DNA of 12,901 bases from contig JAWWBX010000100.1 of the NCBI GenBank assembly GCA_033720735.1, positions 1 through 12,901 on the forward strand, in the 5' to 3' direction. Position 1 is the stretch's first letter. Each line of letters starts with the position of its first letter. Below are positions 1 to 7,339 of the stretch, piece after piece. A program made the position numbers and the translations under genes. The notes beneath the pieces were generated by a model. It was not told where the DNA came from. It did not search any database and saw only the letters and a list, made by a program, of their open reading frames with translations. The DNA comes from B8-G4 sp033720735. Its GTDB lineage: Bacteria > Bacteroidota > Bacteroidia > Chitinophagales > Saprospiraceae.

Positions 1-1014
1 CTCAGCAGCAATGCGATCACGCCGGGCTTGACCTTCCTCATGAGCAACCGGAGGGTGGGGATTGGCACGTTCAATCCGCAGCAACGGTTGCATTTGGTCG
101 GAGACATGCGGATCGAGGACCCGACACCCGGGATCTTCTTCAACAAGAACAACGGCGGCGGGCAGGTGGCAAAGGTCTACGCCACCAGCGATGACAATCT
201 CTGGATCGAGAATGTCGCTCCCGGTAGTATGCTGTTCAAGACCGGTGGCGGAGGGGCAACACGCATGACGATCGATCAGAACGGCAACGTGGGAATCGGC
301 ACGGATGCCCCGGCATATACGCTGGACCTGGAATCCAATATCTCCCGCAGCATCAATGTCCAGAACAACTATACCGGCAGCGCGACCAAGTATGGCGCCC
401 TCTTTACGAACAACTCTGCGGGTACCGGCCTGAATGTGGGCGTTCAGGCCAATGTGACAGCTCATGCGGCCGACCCGTCTGATGCGTACGGACTGCGCGG
501 TCATGTCTTTGGCAATGGCAGCAACGCCAATCTGATCGGTGTGCAGGGTTTTATTAACAACGCCGGGGGCGGGACAGGTAACCAATATGCCGTCTATGCC
601 AACGCACCACTTGTGGACCCATCGGCCTCGACGTATTCCTTTGCAGTATTCGCGACAGGAAACAGTCATTTTGCCAACGATGTGCGCATCGGGCACCTGG
701 ATGACGTGCCAGGATACGCCCTGTCTGTCGACGGCAAGATCATCGCCGAAGAGCTCAAGGTCCAGTTGAGCGGATCGTGGCCGGATTACGTCTTCGACCC
801 CGGCTATGCTCTGAAGTCACCGGCAGAGATCGAGCAGTTCATTGGCAACCATGGCCGTTTGCCGGGCGTGCCTTCCGCTGCTGAGGTTGAATCCAATGGA
901 CTTGAGGTAGGCCAAATGCACCGCATCCTGCTCGAGAAAGTAGAGGAGCTGACCCTGCTCGTCATTGAGCAGGACAAACGGATTCGTGAACTGGAAGCAC
1001 AACGCCATGAATAA
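1..1014 (+). CDS. Tail-fibre-like surface protein with C-terminal WPDYVF/coiled-coil module (5' partial)
   Basis: The reading frame is open to base 1, so the N-terminus is missing; the TTG at 28 and ATG at 40 are internal. The visible part has two fibre-shaft style motifs, VGIGTFNPQQRLHL and VGIGTDAPAYTLDL, a Gly/Asn/Ala-rich middle, and a third VRIG segment near base 685. The last ~80 residues hold SGSWPDYVF, then LPGVPSAAEVESNGLEVGQM, then a heptad-like coiled coil (LLEKVEELTLLVIEQDKRIRELE). This ending is a common C-terminal module of Bacteroidota fibre or adhesin-like proteins, and some databases link it to S74-type tail-fibre chaperone domains (family knowledge from memory). The coiled coil suggests oligomerisation. 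No T9SS sorting domain is visible. It overlaps the next gene by 8 bp, which suggests co-transcription and translational coupling. A surface fibre or adhesin is inferred; the ligand is unknown. Confidence 0.8.
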   Translation, partial: LSSNAITPGLTFLMSNRRVGIGTFNPQQRLHLVGDMRIEDPTPGIFFNKNNGGGQVAKVYATSDDNLWIENVAPGSMLFKTGGGGATRMTIDQNGNVGIGTDAPAYTLDLESNISRSINVQNNYTGSATKYGALFTNNSAGTGLNVGVQANVTAHAADPSDAYGLRGHVFGNGSNANLIGVQGFINNAGGGTGNQYAVYANAPLVDPSASTYSFAVFATGNSHFANDVRIGHLDDVPGYALSVDGKIIAEELKVQLSGSWPDYVFDPGYALKSPAEIEQFIGNHGRLPGVPSAAEVESNGLEVGQMHRILLEKVEELTLLVIEQDKRIRELEAQRHE

Positions 1015-3586
1015 TCCTGACTCGATCCTTCGCGACAGCGCCAGATTTCTGCCCCGGGTTCTGTTCTGTGTCGCAATCCTTGTGTCTTACCATGGTGAGG
1101 CACAAAGCGATCTCAAAGCGAAACTCGCAGGGCAAACCACGCTGCGGCAGATCATAACTGTGGTTGATGCGCATTATGCGGACCTCCAGGCACGCGGCCT
1201 CGACCGCAATCCCGGAGAGCCCAAACTCAAGCATTGGAAGCGGTGGGAATGGTATCTGTCCGGCCGACTCGGACCAAATGGTGAGTTTGTAGACATTCCG
1301 TCGCGGATCAGCCGGGCGCTCGTGCAGCGACAAGCCATGCCACAACCACGCAGCACCATTTCTGACTGGACGTTCGTTGGGCCTTCGGTCTCGACGGCAG
1401 GCAACTCATCGGGTAGCCTGAATGGCCTTGGGCGTGTCGACAGAATTGCGTTTCATCCTTCTGATCCCGACATCATTTACGTGGGCACGCCAGCGGGAGG
1501 GCTCTGGCGGACGACAGATGGAGGCAGCAACTGGTTTCCTCTTACCGATCACATTACATCACCGGGCATTTCGGGCATCGTTGTGAGCCATGCCAACCCG
1601 GACCACCTTTACATTCTGACTGGGGATGGTGACTCTAACGTCGGCGGCGGGTTTGTCGCTGCATGGGGATACATCAGGCCGTCTATCGGTGTACTCAAGT
1701 CGACAGACGGCGGCATCACCTGGCAGCAAACCGGTGTATTGTCGATCAATACGTACTACGGGTACCGCCTGGTACAGGATCCCAACAATGCCAACGTCCT
1801 GTTTGCCGCGACGAGCGATGGTCTGTTCCGGACAGTTGACGCCGGCAACTCATGGCAGATGGTTCGCGGCGGGTTGCACTACGACTTCGCGTTTAGGCCG
1901 GGAAGCTCCGATACCACCATCACCTCCCAGGCCGGGTCCGTTTTTTACTCCGTGAATGGCGGAGATGCCTGGAGTGCTGCCTCACTCGACTCTACGATCG
2001 ATGCCAACGGCCGTGTCGAGCTGGCGGTCACCCCGGCCAATCCTGATCTCGTCTACGCCCTGGCCGGCCCTCGTATCGACTCAACGACCTTCAATGGCCT
2101 TTTCCAATCCACCGACGGCGGCCTCAACTTCGTTCAGCGATCAAACAGCCCGAATATCCTGAGCGGTGCTTCCGACGGCAACGGTGATAATGACCAGGCC
2201 AACTACGACCTGGGGCTCTGCGCGTCGCCCGTGCAGGCAAACACAATCATTACGGCTGGTATTCTCTTGTGGAAGTCAACAAACGGCGGGCTGCTTCTCA
2301 ACAATCTTACCACGTACACGCAAGATCCCGGTGAGACGTGGTACGTACATCCCGACATGCACGATGTTGCGTACAACCCCCTTGATAACAAGCTGTATGC
2401 TGCAGGCGACGGTGGTCTTTATGTCAGTACAGATGACGGTGAAAACTGGACGGATATCTCGGTCGGCATCGCCGTGACACAGTGCTATCACATGGCCGGA
2501 ACTTCAGCAGATATCAACAAACTGCTGATCGGCAGTCAGGACAACGGCGTGAAACTCCGAGAGTCCAATACCCCTGACTTTCCACACATCGCCGGCGGCG
2601 ATGGATTTGACGTGGCGTTTGCGGCCGGCAGCACCAGTAAGTTCTACACCAGCATCAACAAGAGCGTGGTGCGTTTCTGGAACGACGGGGACAACTTCGC
2701 TGACATATCCCCTACCGGCTTTAATTGGTTTGACCCTGTTGCCACACATATCTCGGACCCGGACATGGTTTGGGTTGGTTCGGCCGACACGATCTTTCGC
2801 AGCGATGACGAGGGGTCGAGTTGGGACACGCTCAGTGTGGCCGGCTCCTGGGCTTTGGCCACTTGTCCCAATAACGCAAACAGGGTCTATGCCGCGGGCG
2901 CCTCCTGGTTCACACCAGACACCGCCGGCACCGTCAGCCGGTCTGACAACCTCGGCGACACCTGGACGACCATTTCCGGTACCACGGGGTTTCCAGTGAA
3001 TTTCACCAAGGTCAATGATATTGCCGTTCATCCGTCCAACTCCAGTATCGTGTGGATTGTGTTTGGTGGCTTCGATCCGGGCGTCAAGGTATTCCGATCC
3101 CTTAACGCGGGCGCCAGCTGGACCAACATGAGTGGCTCGATACCAAATGTACCGGTCAATTGCATCGCGATCGATGACAATGGTGACGCGTACATCGGGT
3201 CCGATATCGGTGTCTTCTACCGGCCAGATTCCTATGATGACTGGATCCCGTTCTCCAATGCGTTGCCTGTGGTCCCGGTCACCGAGGTGATCTTGTACAA
3301 CAGCCTGCTCCGTGCCGCGACGTTTGGGCGCGGTGTCTGGCAATCCAGCAAACCCTCCAGCTGCTCGGTGGCATTGAGCATCAGTGCGGCCCTGGAAGGT
3401 GACCTCTACTTCGAAGCGTCGGGTTCCGTTGTTTCGACTTCAGTCATCTTTGGCGGAGTAGGCACGGATATCAGCTTCAAGGCGGGCGACTATGTCCGGC
3501 TGGATCCGGGATTTCACGTGCCCGCCGGCAATCAGTTCCTGGCATTTCGTGGTGACTGCACGTCAGGTGGCGTTCCAGACCCGTGA
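1007..3586 (+). CDS. Secreted Asp-box (BNR/sortilin-like) beta-propeller protein with C-terminal coathanger-like domain
   Basis: I chose the ATG at 1007 over an upstream TTG at 965. It gives a basic N-region and hydrophobic core (RFLPRVLFCVAILVSYHGEAQ) that reads as a signal peptide. The product is 859 residues. Residues ~30-105 hold a helical pro-region with KHWKRWEWYLSGRLGPNGEF, a pattern seen before propellers in other secreted Bacteroidota proteins. At least nine Asp-box motifs (S/T-x-D/N-x-G-x-x-W) start near residues 169, 232, 276, 315, 368, 474, 598, 645 and 697, as in sortilin/VPS10, sialidase and exo-xyloglucanase propellers. No catalytic set is recognisable, so binding is as likely as hydrolysis. 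The last ~75 residues (from CSVALSIS, with YVRLDPGFHVPAGNQF and a final Cys) resemble the 3-coathanger stack domain found at the C-terminus of exported Bacteroidota proteins. The gene overlaps the fibre-like gene by 8 bp. Probable surface or extracellular protein; substrate unknown. Confidence 0.85.
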   Translation: MNNPDSILRDSARFLPRVLFCVAILVSYHGEAQSDLKAKLAGQTTLRQIITVVDAHYADLQARGLDRNPGEPKLKHWKRWEWYLSGRLGPNGEFVDIPSRISRALVQRQAMPQPRSTISDWTFVGPSVSTAGNSSGSLNGLGRVDRIAFHPSDPDIIYVGTPAGGLWRTTDGGSNWFPLTDHITSPGISGIVVSHANPDHLYILTGDGDSNVGGGFVAAWGYIRPSIGVLKSTDGGITWQQTGVLSINTYYGYRLVQDPNNANVLFAATSDGLFRTVDAGNSWQMVRGGLHYDFAFRPGSSDTTITSQAGSVFYSVNGGDAWSAASLDSTIDANGRVELAVTPANPDLVYALAGPRIDSTTFNGLFQSTDGGLNFVQRSNSPNILSGASDGNGDNDQANYDLGLCASPVQANTIITAGILLWKSTNGGLLLNNLTTYTQDPGETWYVHPDMHDVAYNPLDNKLYAAGDGGLYVSTDDGENWTDISVGIAVTQCYHMAGTSADINKLLIGSQDNGVKLRESNTPDFPHIAGGDGFDVAFAAGSTSKFYTSINKSVVRFWNDGDNFADISPTGFNWFDPVATHISDPDMVWVGSADTIFRSDDEGSSWDTLSVAGSWALATCPNNANRVYAAGASWFTPDTAGTVSRSDNLGDTWTTISGTTGFPVNFTKVNDIAVHPSNSSIVWIVFGGFDPGVKVFRSLNAGASWTNMSGSIPNVPVNCIAIDDNGDAYIGSDIGVFYRPDSYDDWIPFSNALPVVPVTEVILYNSLLRAATFGRGVWQSSKPSSCSVALSISAALEGDLYFEASGSVVSTSVIFGGVGTDISFKAGDYVRLDPGFHVPAGNQFLAFRGDCTSGGVPDP

Positions 3587-3590
3587 TCAC

Positions 3591-3619
3591 TTGTCAATTC
3601 TGATCACTAGCTTTAGAAT
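3591..3619 (+). promoter_or_regulatory. Candidate promoter for the sensor kinase gene
   Basis: The 48-bp gap before the kinase holds TTGTCA (3591-3596), a 17-bp spacer and TAGAAT (3614-3619), each 5 of 6 to the sigma70-type consensus. The overlapping TAGCTTTA (3608-3615) matches the Bacteroidota -7 element TAnnTTTG at 5 of 6 defined positions, but has no TTTG at the expected upstream distance. Either reading would start RNA a few bases before the GTG at 3635. Bacteroidota do not use the classical sigma70 consensus well, so this is tentative. The kinase may equally be read through from upstream. Confidence 0.3.
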
Positions 3620-3634
3620 ACATATCAGCCGGAC

Positions 3635-5809
3635 GTGCGCAATTTCTTTGTCATACTGTTCCTGACTTCTGCGGCATGCCCGCTACAGGCACAGGCGCTG
3701 CAGTTCCGGGCACTTACTCCTGAAGACGGGATTCCAAATGCATTCTGGGCCGATGACATTATTGAAGACTCCAGGGGATATGTCTGGATTGGCAGCAAAT
3801 CCGGTCTGTTGCGCTATGATGGCTATGAAATGCAACTGTTTGCCCCCAATCCAAACGATCCTACCGCACTCAAAGCCTTTGAGATACAGACGCTCAAAGA
3901 ACGTTCAAATGGGGAAATCCTGATCGGATCGCTGAGCAGTGGTATTAATCACTACGACCCGAATACCGGATACTTCCATCAATGTCCTGTTCCCGAAACC
4001 AGGAATCTGCGCATTTGGGATTTTCACGAACATGGCGGATCACTCTGGATGGCTACAGAGGGTCGTGCTCTTGTCCAGCTGCATTTATCAGATTCGACGG
4101 TCACCTTTCACGCACCTGATGTCAGTGATTCTGACTTCTATCTCACCTTTCGCACGATCGTGCAAGACCGGTCCGATACCAACCGGTTGTGGCTTGGCTC
4201 CCGTGCCGGGTTATTCTCGTTCGATTGTTCTTCACACTCTTTTCGGTTGCATCCCATGCCCGTGCAGTCGATATACGGCAAGGATTTTATGATCACTTCT
4301 GCCGAACAAGACGTCGACGGAAAACTCTGGCTGGGTACATACTGGGGTGGGCTCATGTCTTTCGACCCTGCCGCGAACTTGTGGAAGCAGATGCGCTTTC
4401 ATGACCAGTTCCCTGCACTCAATGAAGGCTTGCGGGATGTAGCCCACGATGTCTTGCTGTTGCATCAAGGCCCGGTGCTCGTGGCGACAAGTGGCGGCCT
4501 GCTGGCCTACCATAAAGACGATGATCAATTCACGCTCATCGACACGCTCCTTGAGCGCAATCTGTATCTGGAAACCTATCTCACTTCCCGTGGTCAGATC
4601 CTTGCCTGCGGTGTTGGTCCGGTGGTCAGCATTTCTGATCCAATTTCGCAAGATGCGTTCCCGCTCCCGTTCAAGCCCTACATCTGGCAGATCCGGGTGG
4701 ACCTCAAACCCTTACCTGTCCACAGAGCGATTGAGGTCCTGCCCAAGATTGTCATGAACGAGTCTGACCGCGATCTGTCCCTGCAATTTTCGTCACCCGA
4801 ATTGATCGCTCCCAGCGCTGTGAAATATGCCTATCGACTTGCCGGATACGATCGTGATTGGATCTATGGCGGAGATCGGCGCTATGTTTCCTATACGAAT
4901 CTGCGTGCGGGTAAGTACACCTTCGAATATCGCGCGAGTTATGACGATATCAACTGGGTTTCAGGCAACCCCTTGTCCATTGAAAAAGTTGTTCCCTTCT
5001 GGAAGCACGCTCTTTTTATACCGGGCATTGGCCTTTTTCTTCTCTTGCTTATCGTCACTTTCGCACACCTTCGCATCACCTCAATCCGCAAACATGCTGC
5101 ACTCACAACACAATTCAATAAACGCTTGATGGAAGTAGAGCTTTCTGCCCTGCGTGCTCAAATGAACCCGCACTTCATGTTCAACTCCCTGAACTCCATT
5201 AAATATTACATTCTCAAAAATCAAAACGAGGAAGCGAATAGATATCTCACAAAATTTTCGCAGCTCATGCGTTCCGTGCTCAAAGCTTCCAAATCAAAGT
5301 TGATCCTGCTGGCCGAAGAACTGCATGCACTCAGACTCTACGTTGAACTTGAATCCCTGAGATTTACCGAAAATGGGTTCGCATTTCATATTGAAATTGG
5401 GAGCAATGTTGATCCCGAGTCGATGTATTTGCCACCTCTTCTCGTGCAACCATATGTCGAAAACGCGATCTGGCATGGCCTGTTGCACAAAGATGGTCCA
5501 GGTACCTTGTGGGTTCGGATCAACAAGAATGGCAAGGCTCTCTTCATTGAAATTGAAGATGACGGTATCGGGCGCGAGGCTGCGAAACAACGCAAGAGCA
5601 AATCCGCTACCAAAAACAAGTCTTACGGAATGCAGATCACGAGCAGCAGGATTGCATTAGTGAAAGAAACGTTTGGTATAGAATCAAAAGTCGATGTCAT
5701 CGACCTGCTGGATGCCAGTGGGCACCCCGCAGGAACCAGGGTGATCCTGGAAATTCCCTTGATCTCTGAAGAACACTATGAGCAACTGCTCGAATCCTCA
5801 AATCCTTGA
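3635..5809 (+). CDS. Membrane sensor histidine kinase: propeller + Y_Y_Y sensor, LytS-type transmitter
   Basis: GTG start at 3635; an in-frame TAG at 3614 excludes earlier starts. The product is 724 residues. Residues 1-20 are a signal peptide ending in LQAQ. Residues ~21-340 carry propeller-like repeats (GYVWIGSKSGLLRYDGYEM, GKLWLGTYWGGLMSFDP). Residues ~375-450 are a Y_Y_Y domain (LQFSSPELIAPSAVKYAYRL, then WIYGGDRRYVSYTNL). One transmembrane helix lies near 459-480. A His_kinase (PF06580-type) domain follows with LRAQMNPHFMFNSLNSIKYY, phospho-acceptor His513. The ATPase has the N-box QPYVENAIWHG (Asn610) and G-box DDGIG (Asp643-Gly646). The periplasmic part should sense a ligand and the cytoplasmic part phosphorylate the regulator encoded 10 bp downstream. 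The sensor fits a single propeller, much shorter than the two-propeller sensors of Bacteroides hybrid systems. The transmitter-coding half is more AT-rich (about 42% GC in sampled lines) than the sensor half. Confidence 0.9.
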   Translation: MRNFFVILFLTSAACPLQAQALQFRALTPEDGIPNAFWADDIIEDSRGYVWIGSKSGLLRYDGYEMQLFAPNPNDPTALKAFEIQTLKERSNGEILIGSLSSGINHYDPNTGYFHQCPVPETRNLRIWDFHEHGGSLWMATEGRALVQLHLSDSTVTFHAPDVSDSDFYLTFRTIVQDRSDTNRLWLGSRAGLFSFDCSSHSFRLHPMPVQSIYGKDFMITSAEQDVDGKLWLGTYWGGLMSFDPAANLWKQMRFHDQFPALNEGLRDVAHDVLLLHQGPVLVATSGGLLAYHKDDDQFTLIDTLLERNLYLETYLTSRGQILACGVGPVVSISDPISQDAFPLPFKPYIWQIRVDLKPLPVHRAIEVLPKIVMNESDRDLSLQFSSPELIAPSAVKYAYRLAGYDRDWIYGGDRRYVSYTNLRAGKYTFEYRASYDDINWVSGNPLSIEKVVPFWKHALFIPGIGLFLLLLIVTFAHLRITSIRKHAALTTQFNKRLMEVELSALRAQMNPHFMFNSLNSIKYYILKNQNEEANRYLTKFSQLMRSVLKASKSKLILLAEELHALRLYVELESLRFTENGFAFHIEIGSNVDPESMYLPPLLVQPYVENAIWHGLLHKDGPGTLWVRINKNGKALFIEIEDDGIGREAAKQRKSKSATKNKSYGMQITSSRIALVKETFGIESKVDVIDLLDASGHPAGTRVILEIPLISEEHYEQLLESSNP

Positions 5810-5819
5810 ACCCACAAAA

Positions 5820-6566
5820 ATGCGTGCAATTATCATCGAAGACGAACTGCTGAGTCGCAGCACCCTCGAAGAACTGGTTGGCCGGTATTGTCCACAGATC
5901 GAGATCGTGGCCACGTGCAAGGATGGTCTCGAAGGGAAAGAGGCCATTTTGCGAGAAAGTCCGGACCTGATCTTTCTCGACATTGAAATGCCCAACATGA
6001 ATGGCTTCGAAATGCTGGACTCGCTTGACGAAACTGATTTCGATATCATTTTCACCACTGCGTATGATGAGTTTGCCGTGAAGGCCTTCAAAGTGAGTGC
6101 TATGGACTATTTGCTCAAACCGATTGACGAGGACGAATTGATGAGGGCGGTCAGGCGGGTGAGTTCAAAACAACGGCGCATGCTCACACGTGAACATGTG
6201 GATATCCTGCTGACAAATATCAAGTCTGCTGACGACCAGTTTGAGAAGATCGCCATTCCCAGCCAGGAAGGACTGGATTTCGTGGATGTCAAGAATATCG
6301 TGCGTTGCGAAGCAGATCGGAACTACACCACGATCTATGTGACCAGCGGAGACACCTTTATCTTTTCCAAGACGCTGAAAGAATTTGAGAAATTTTTACC
6401 TGAGGAACTGTTCTTCCGCCCGCACCACTCTCACCTGATCAACCTGGAACAGATCAGCAAGTACATCCGCGGGATGGGCGGCGAGATCGTGCTGAAGGAT
6501 GGCACCCACGTGCCGGTTTCGCGCTCCAAGAAAGATGCATTGATGAAGCGCATCTTCAAACGCTGA
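5820..6566 (+). CDS. LytTR-family response regulator
   Basis: 248 residues from the ATG at 5820. The alternative ATG at 5778 would add 14 residues before the normal receiver start and overlap the kinase by 32 bp, so 5820 is preferred; it also follows an A-rich stretch typical of Bacteroidota starts. Residues ~1-120 form a receiver: acidic pair in IIIEDE (Glu7/Asp8), phospho-acceptor Asp54 in FLDIEMPNMNG, Thr in FTTAYDE and Lys in YLLKPID. Residues ~150-245 are a LytTR DNA-binding domain (VRCEADRNYTTIYVTSGDTF, FFRPHHSHLINLEQI, GTHVPVSRSKKDAL). It is the cognate partner of the upstream kinase, by adjacency and because LytS-type transmitters normally pair with LytTR regulators. It should bind DNA as a dimer and activate transcription. 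Targets cannot be read from the window; the neighbouring surface-protein genes are candidates. Confidence 0.93.
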   Translation: MRAIIIEDELLSRSTLEELVGRYCPQIEIVATCKDGLEGKEAILRESPDLIFLDIEMPNMNGFEMLDSLDETDFDIIFTTAYDEFAVKAFKVSAMDYLLKPIDEDELMRAVRRVSSKQRRMLTREHVDILLTNIKSADDQFEKIAIPSQEGLDFVDVKNIVRCEADRNYTTIYVTSGDTFIFSKTLKEFEKFLPEELFFRPHHSHLINLEQISKYIRGMGGEIVLKDGTHVPVSRSKKDALMKRIFKR

Positions 6567-6584
6567 TCTGATACTCAGCTCTGC

Positions 6585-6614
6585 AAAAAAGGGCCCGGAA
6601 CGTATTCCAGACCC
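6585..6614 (-). terminator. Intrinsic terminator of the DUF1761-like gene
   Basis: Read on the minus strand, GGGTCTGGAA TACG TTCCGGGCCC forms a 10-bp stem with two G-U pairs and a UACG (UNCG-class) tetraloop, followed at once by TTTTTT. This is a textbook Rho-independent terminator about 37 bp past the stop at 6652. On the plus strand the two wobble positions become C-A mismatches and the T-tract is absent, so it should work in one direction only and does not clearly end the regulator transcript. Confidence 0.8.
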
Positions 6615-6651
6615 TGCATTTGGTGTTATGGATTTACCCTGAGGGGTGCGA

Positions 6652-7080
6652 CTATGCCGGCCACGTGTTCATGGCATCGAGGACACCGCCCACCAGGGCG
6701 AAGACCAGGATCCAGTAGGCCACGTTGATGATCATGTTGGTCCAGCTCCTTTGTTCAAAGAGGCCGTTGGTGACCATCACCGGCAAAATGAGAAGAACCC
6801 CGATAAAGGCTCCATGGAAGGCGCCGTGCTGGAAGGTATCAAATTCACCCTCCTGGCCCGGTCCGTTGACATTATTGATGAAAAAGAAGGCGATAAACGC
6901 TGACAAGACCAGCGACAGTCCCATCACCAGGGCCATATTGGCCTCCTTCGCTTTCTCTTCTGTCATCCCGATCGATTTCATCCAGGCAGTTCCAAATACC
7001 TTGGGGTTGTACCAGATAAATCCGGCAATCATCGGGATCAACACAGCGATAATAAAGGAGAGCCAGTTCACATTTTCCAT
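6652..7080 (-). CDS. DUF1761-like small integral membrane protein
   Basis: 142 residues from the ATG at 7080 (MENVNWLSFIIAVLIPMIAG); a GTG at 7125 would add 15 polar residues ahead of the first membrane helix and is less likely. About four transmembrane segments are visible: WLSFIIAVLIPMIAGFIWY, MGLSLVLSAFIAFFFI, GAFIGVLLILPVMVTNGLF and IINVAYWILVFALVGGVL. Between the first two lies YNPKVFGTAWMKSIGMTEEKAKEAN, an early WYNPKVFG-type motif characteristic of DUF1761 proteins (PF08570, from memory). The function of that family is not known. The gene stands alone on the minus strand between two plus-strand blocks, has its own terminator, and shows no sign of an operon. Confidence 0.78.
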   Translation of the reverse strand: MENVNWLSFIIAVLIPMIAGFIWYNPKVFGTAWMKSIGMTEEKAKEANMALVMGLSLVLSAFIAFFFINNVNGPGQEGEFDTFQHGAFHGAFIGVLLILPVMVTNGLFEQRSWTNMIINVAYWILVFALVGGVLDAMNTWPA

Positions 7081-7311
7081 GGTGCGATCGATTGAGGTTT
7101 GACGATGCCTGAAGATAATGAACACGGTCGGTTTTTACGACATGATCGAGACCGGCGCAGGATTGCCTCAAGCACGTATTGCAATCAACTTGATCTGTGA
7201 AGGGTGGTGTTCTTCCACGATTTTGCCGGAACCAAATGCTGAAGGATTCTGACTGAATAAATTGCCAAACTGACCGCACACGCATTCCATCTTGCATGAC
7301 CCGTACGATGG

Positions 7312-7329
7312 TGTGACATTTACGTTACA
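7312..7329. promoter_or_regulatory. Imperfect palindrome upstream of the LRR gene
   Basis: TGTGACATTTACGTTACA is an imperfect inverted repeat (arms TGTGAC and GTTACA, 6 of 9 pairs) ending 10 bp before the LRR gene start. It is loosely like a CRP/FNR half-site pair, but the spacing does not match the E. coli CRP consensus. The rest of 7081-7339, the 259-bp divergent spacer, shows no promoter I can support. Confidence 0.2.
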
Positions 7330-7339
7330 AGCGCAAACC

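Noticed and set aside
2504..3343. 279-codon minus-strand open frame inside the Asp-box propeller gene
   Set aside because: The opposite frame is a clear protein with repeated Asp-boxes; the minus-strand product has no recognisable domain and an Arg/Asp/Gly-rich make-up typical of antisense shadows.
3583..3608. TGATCACT direct repeat at 3583 and 3601
   Set aside because: The first copy includes the stop codon region, the unit is short and contains the common TGATCA palindrome; no further copies support an operator.
6646..7102. Plus-strand open frames across the DUF1761-like gene
   Set aside because: The minus-strand product has four clean membrane helices and a proper terminator; the plus frames are low-complexity shadows.
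7161..7193. Possible pseudoknot: GATTGC/GCAATC interleaved with TCAAG/CTTGA
   Set aside because: Stems are only 6 and 5 bp and the 2-base crossing loop is too tight; likely chance in a 259-bp spacer.
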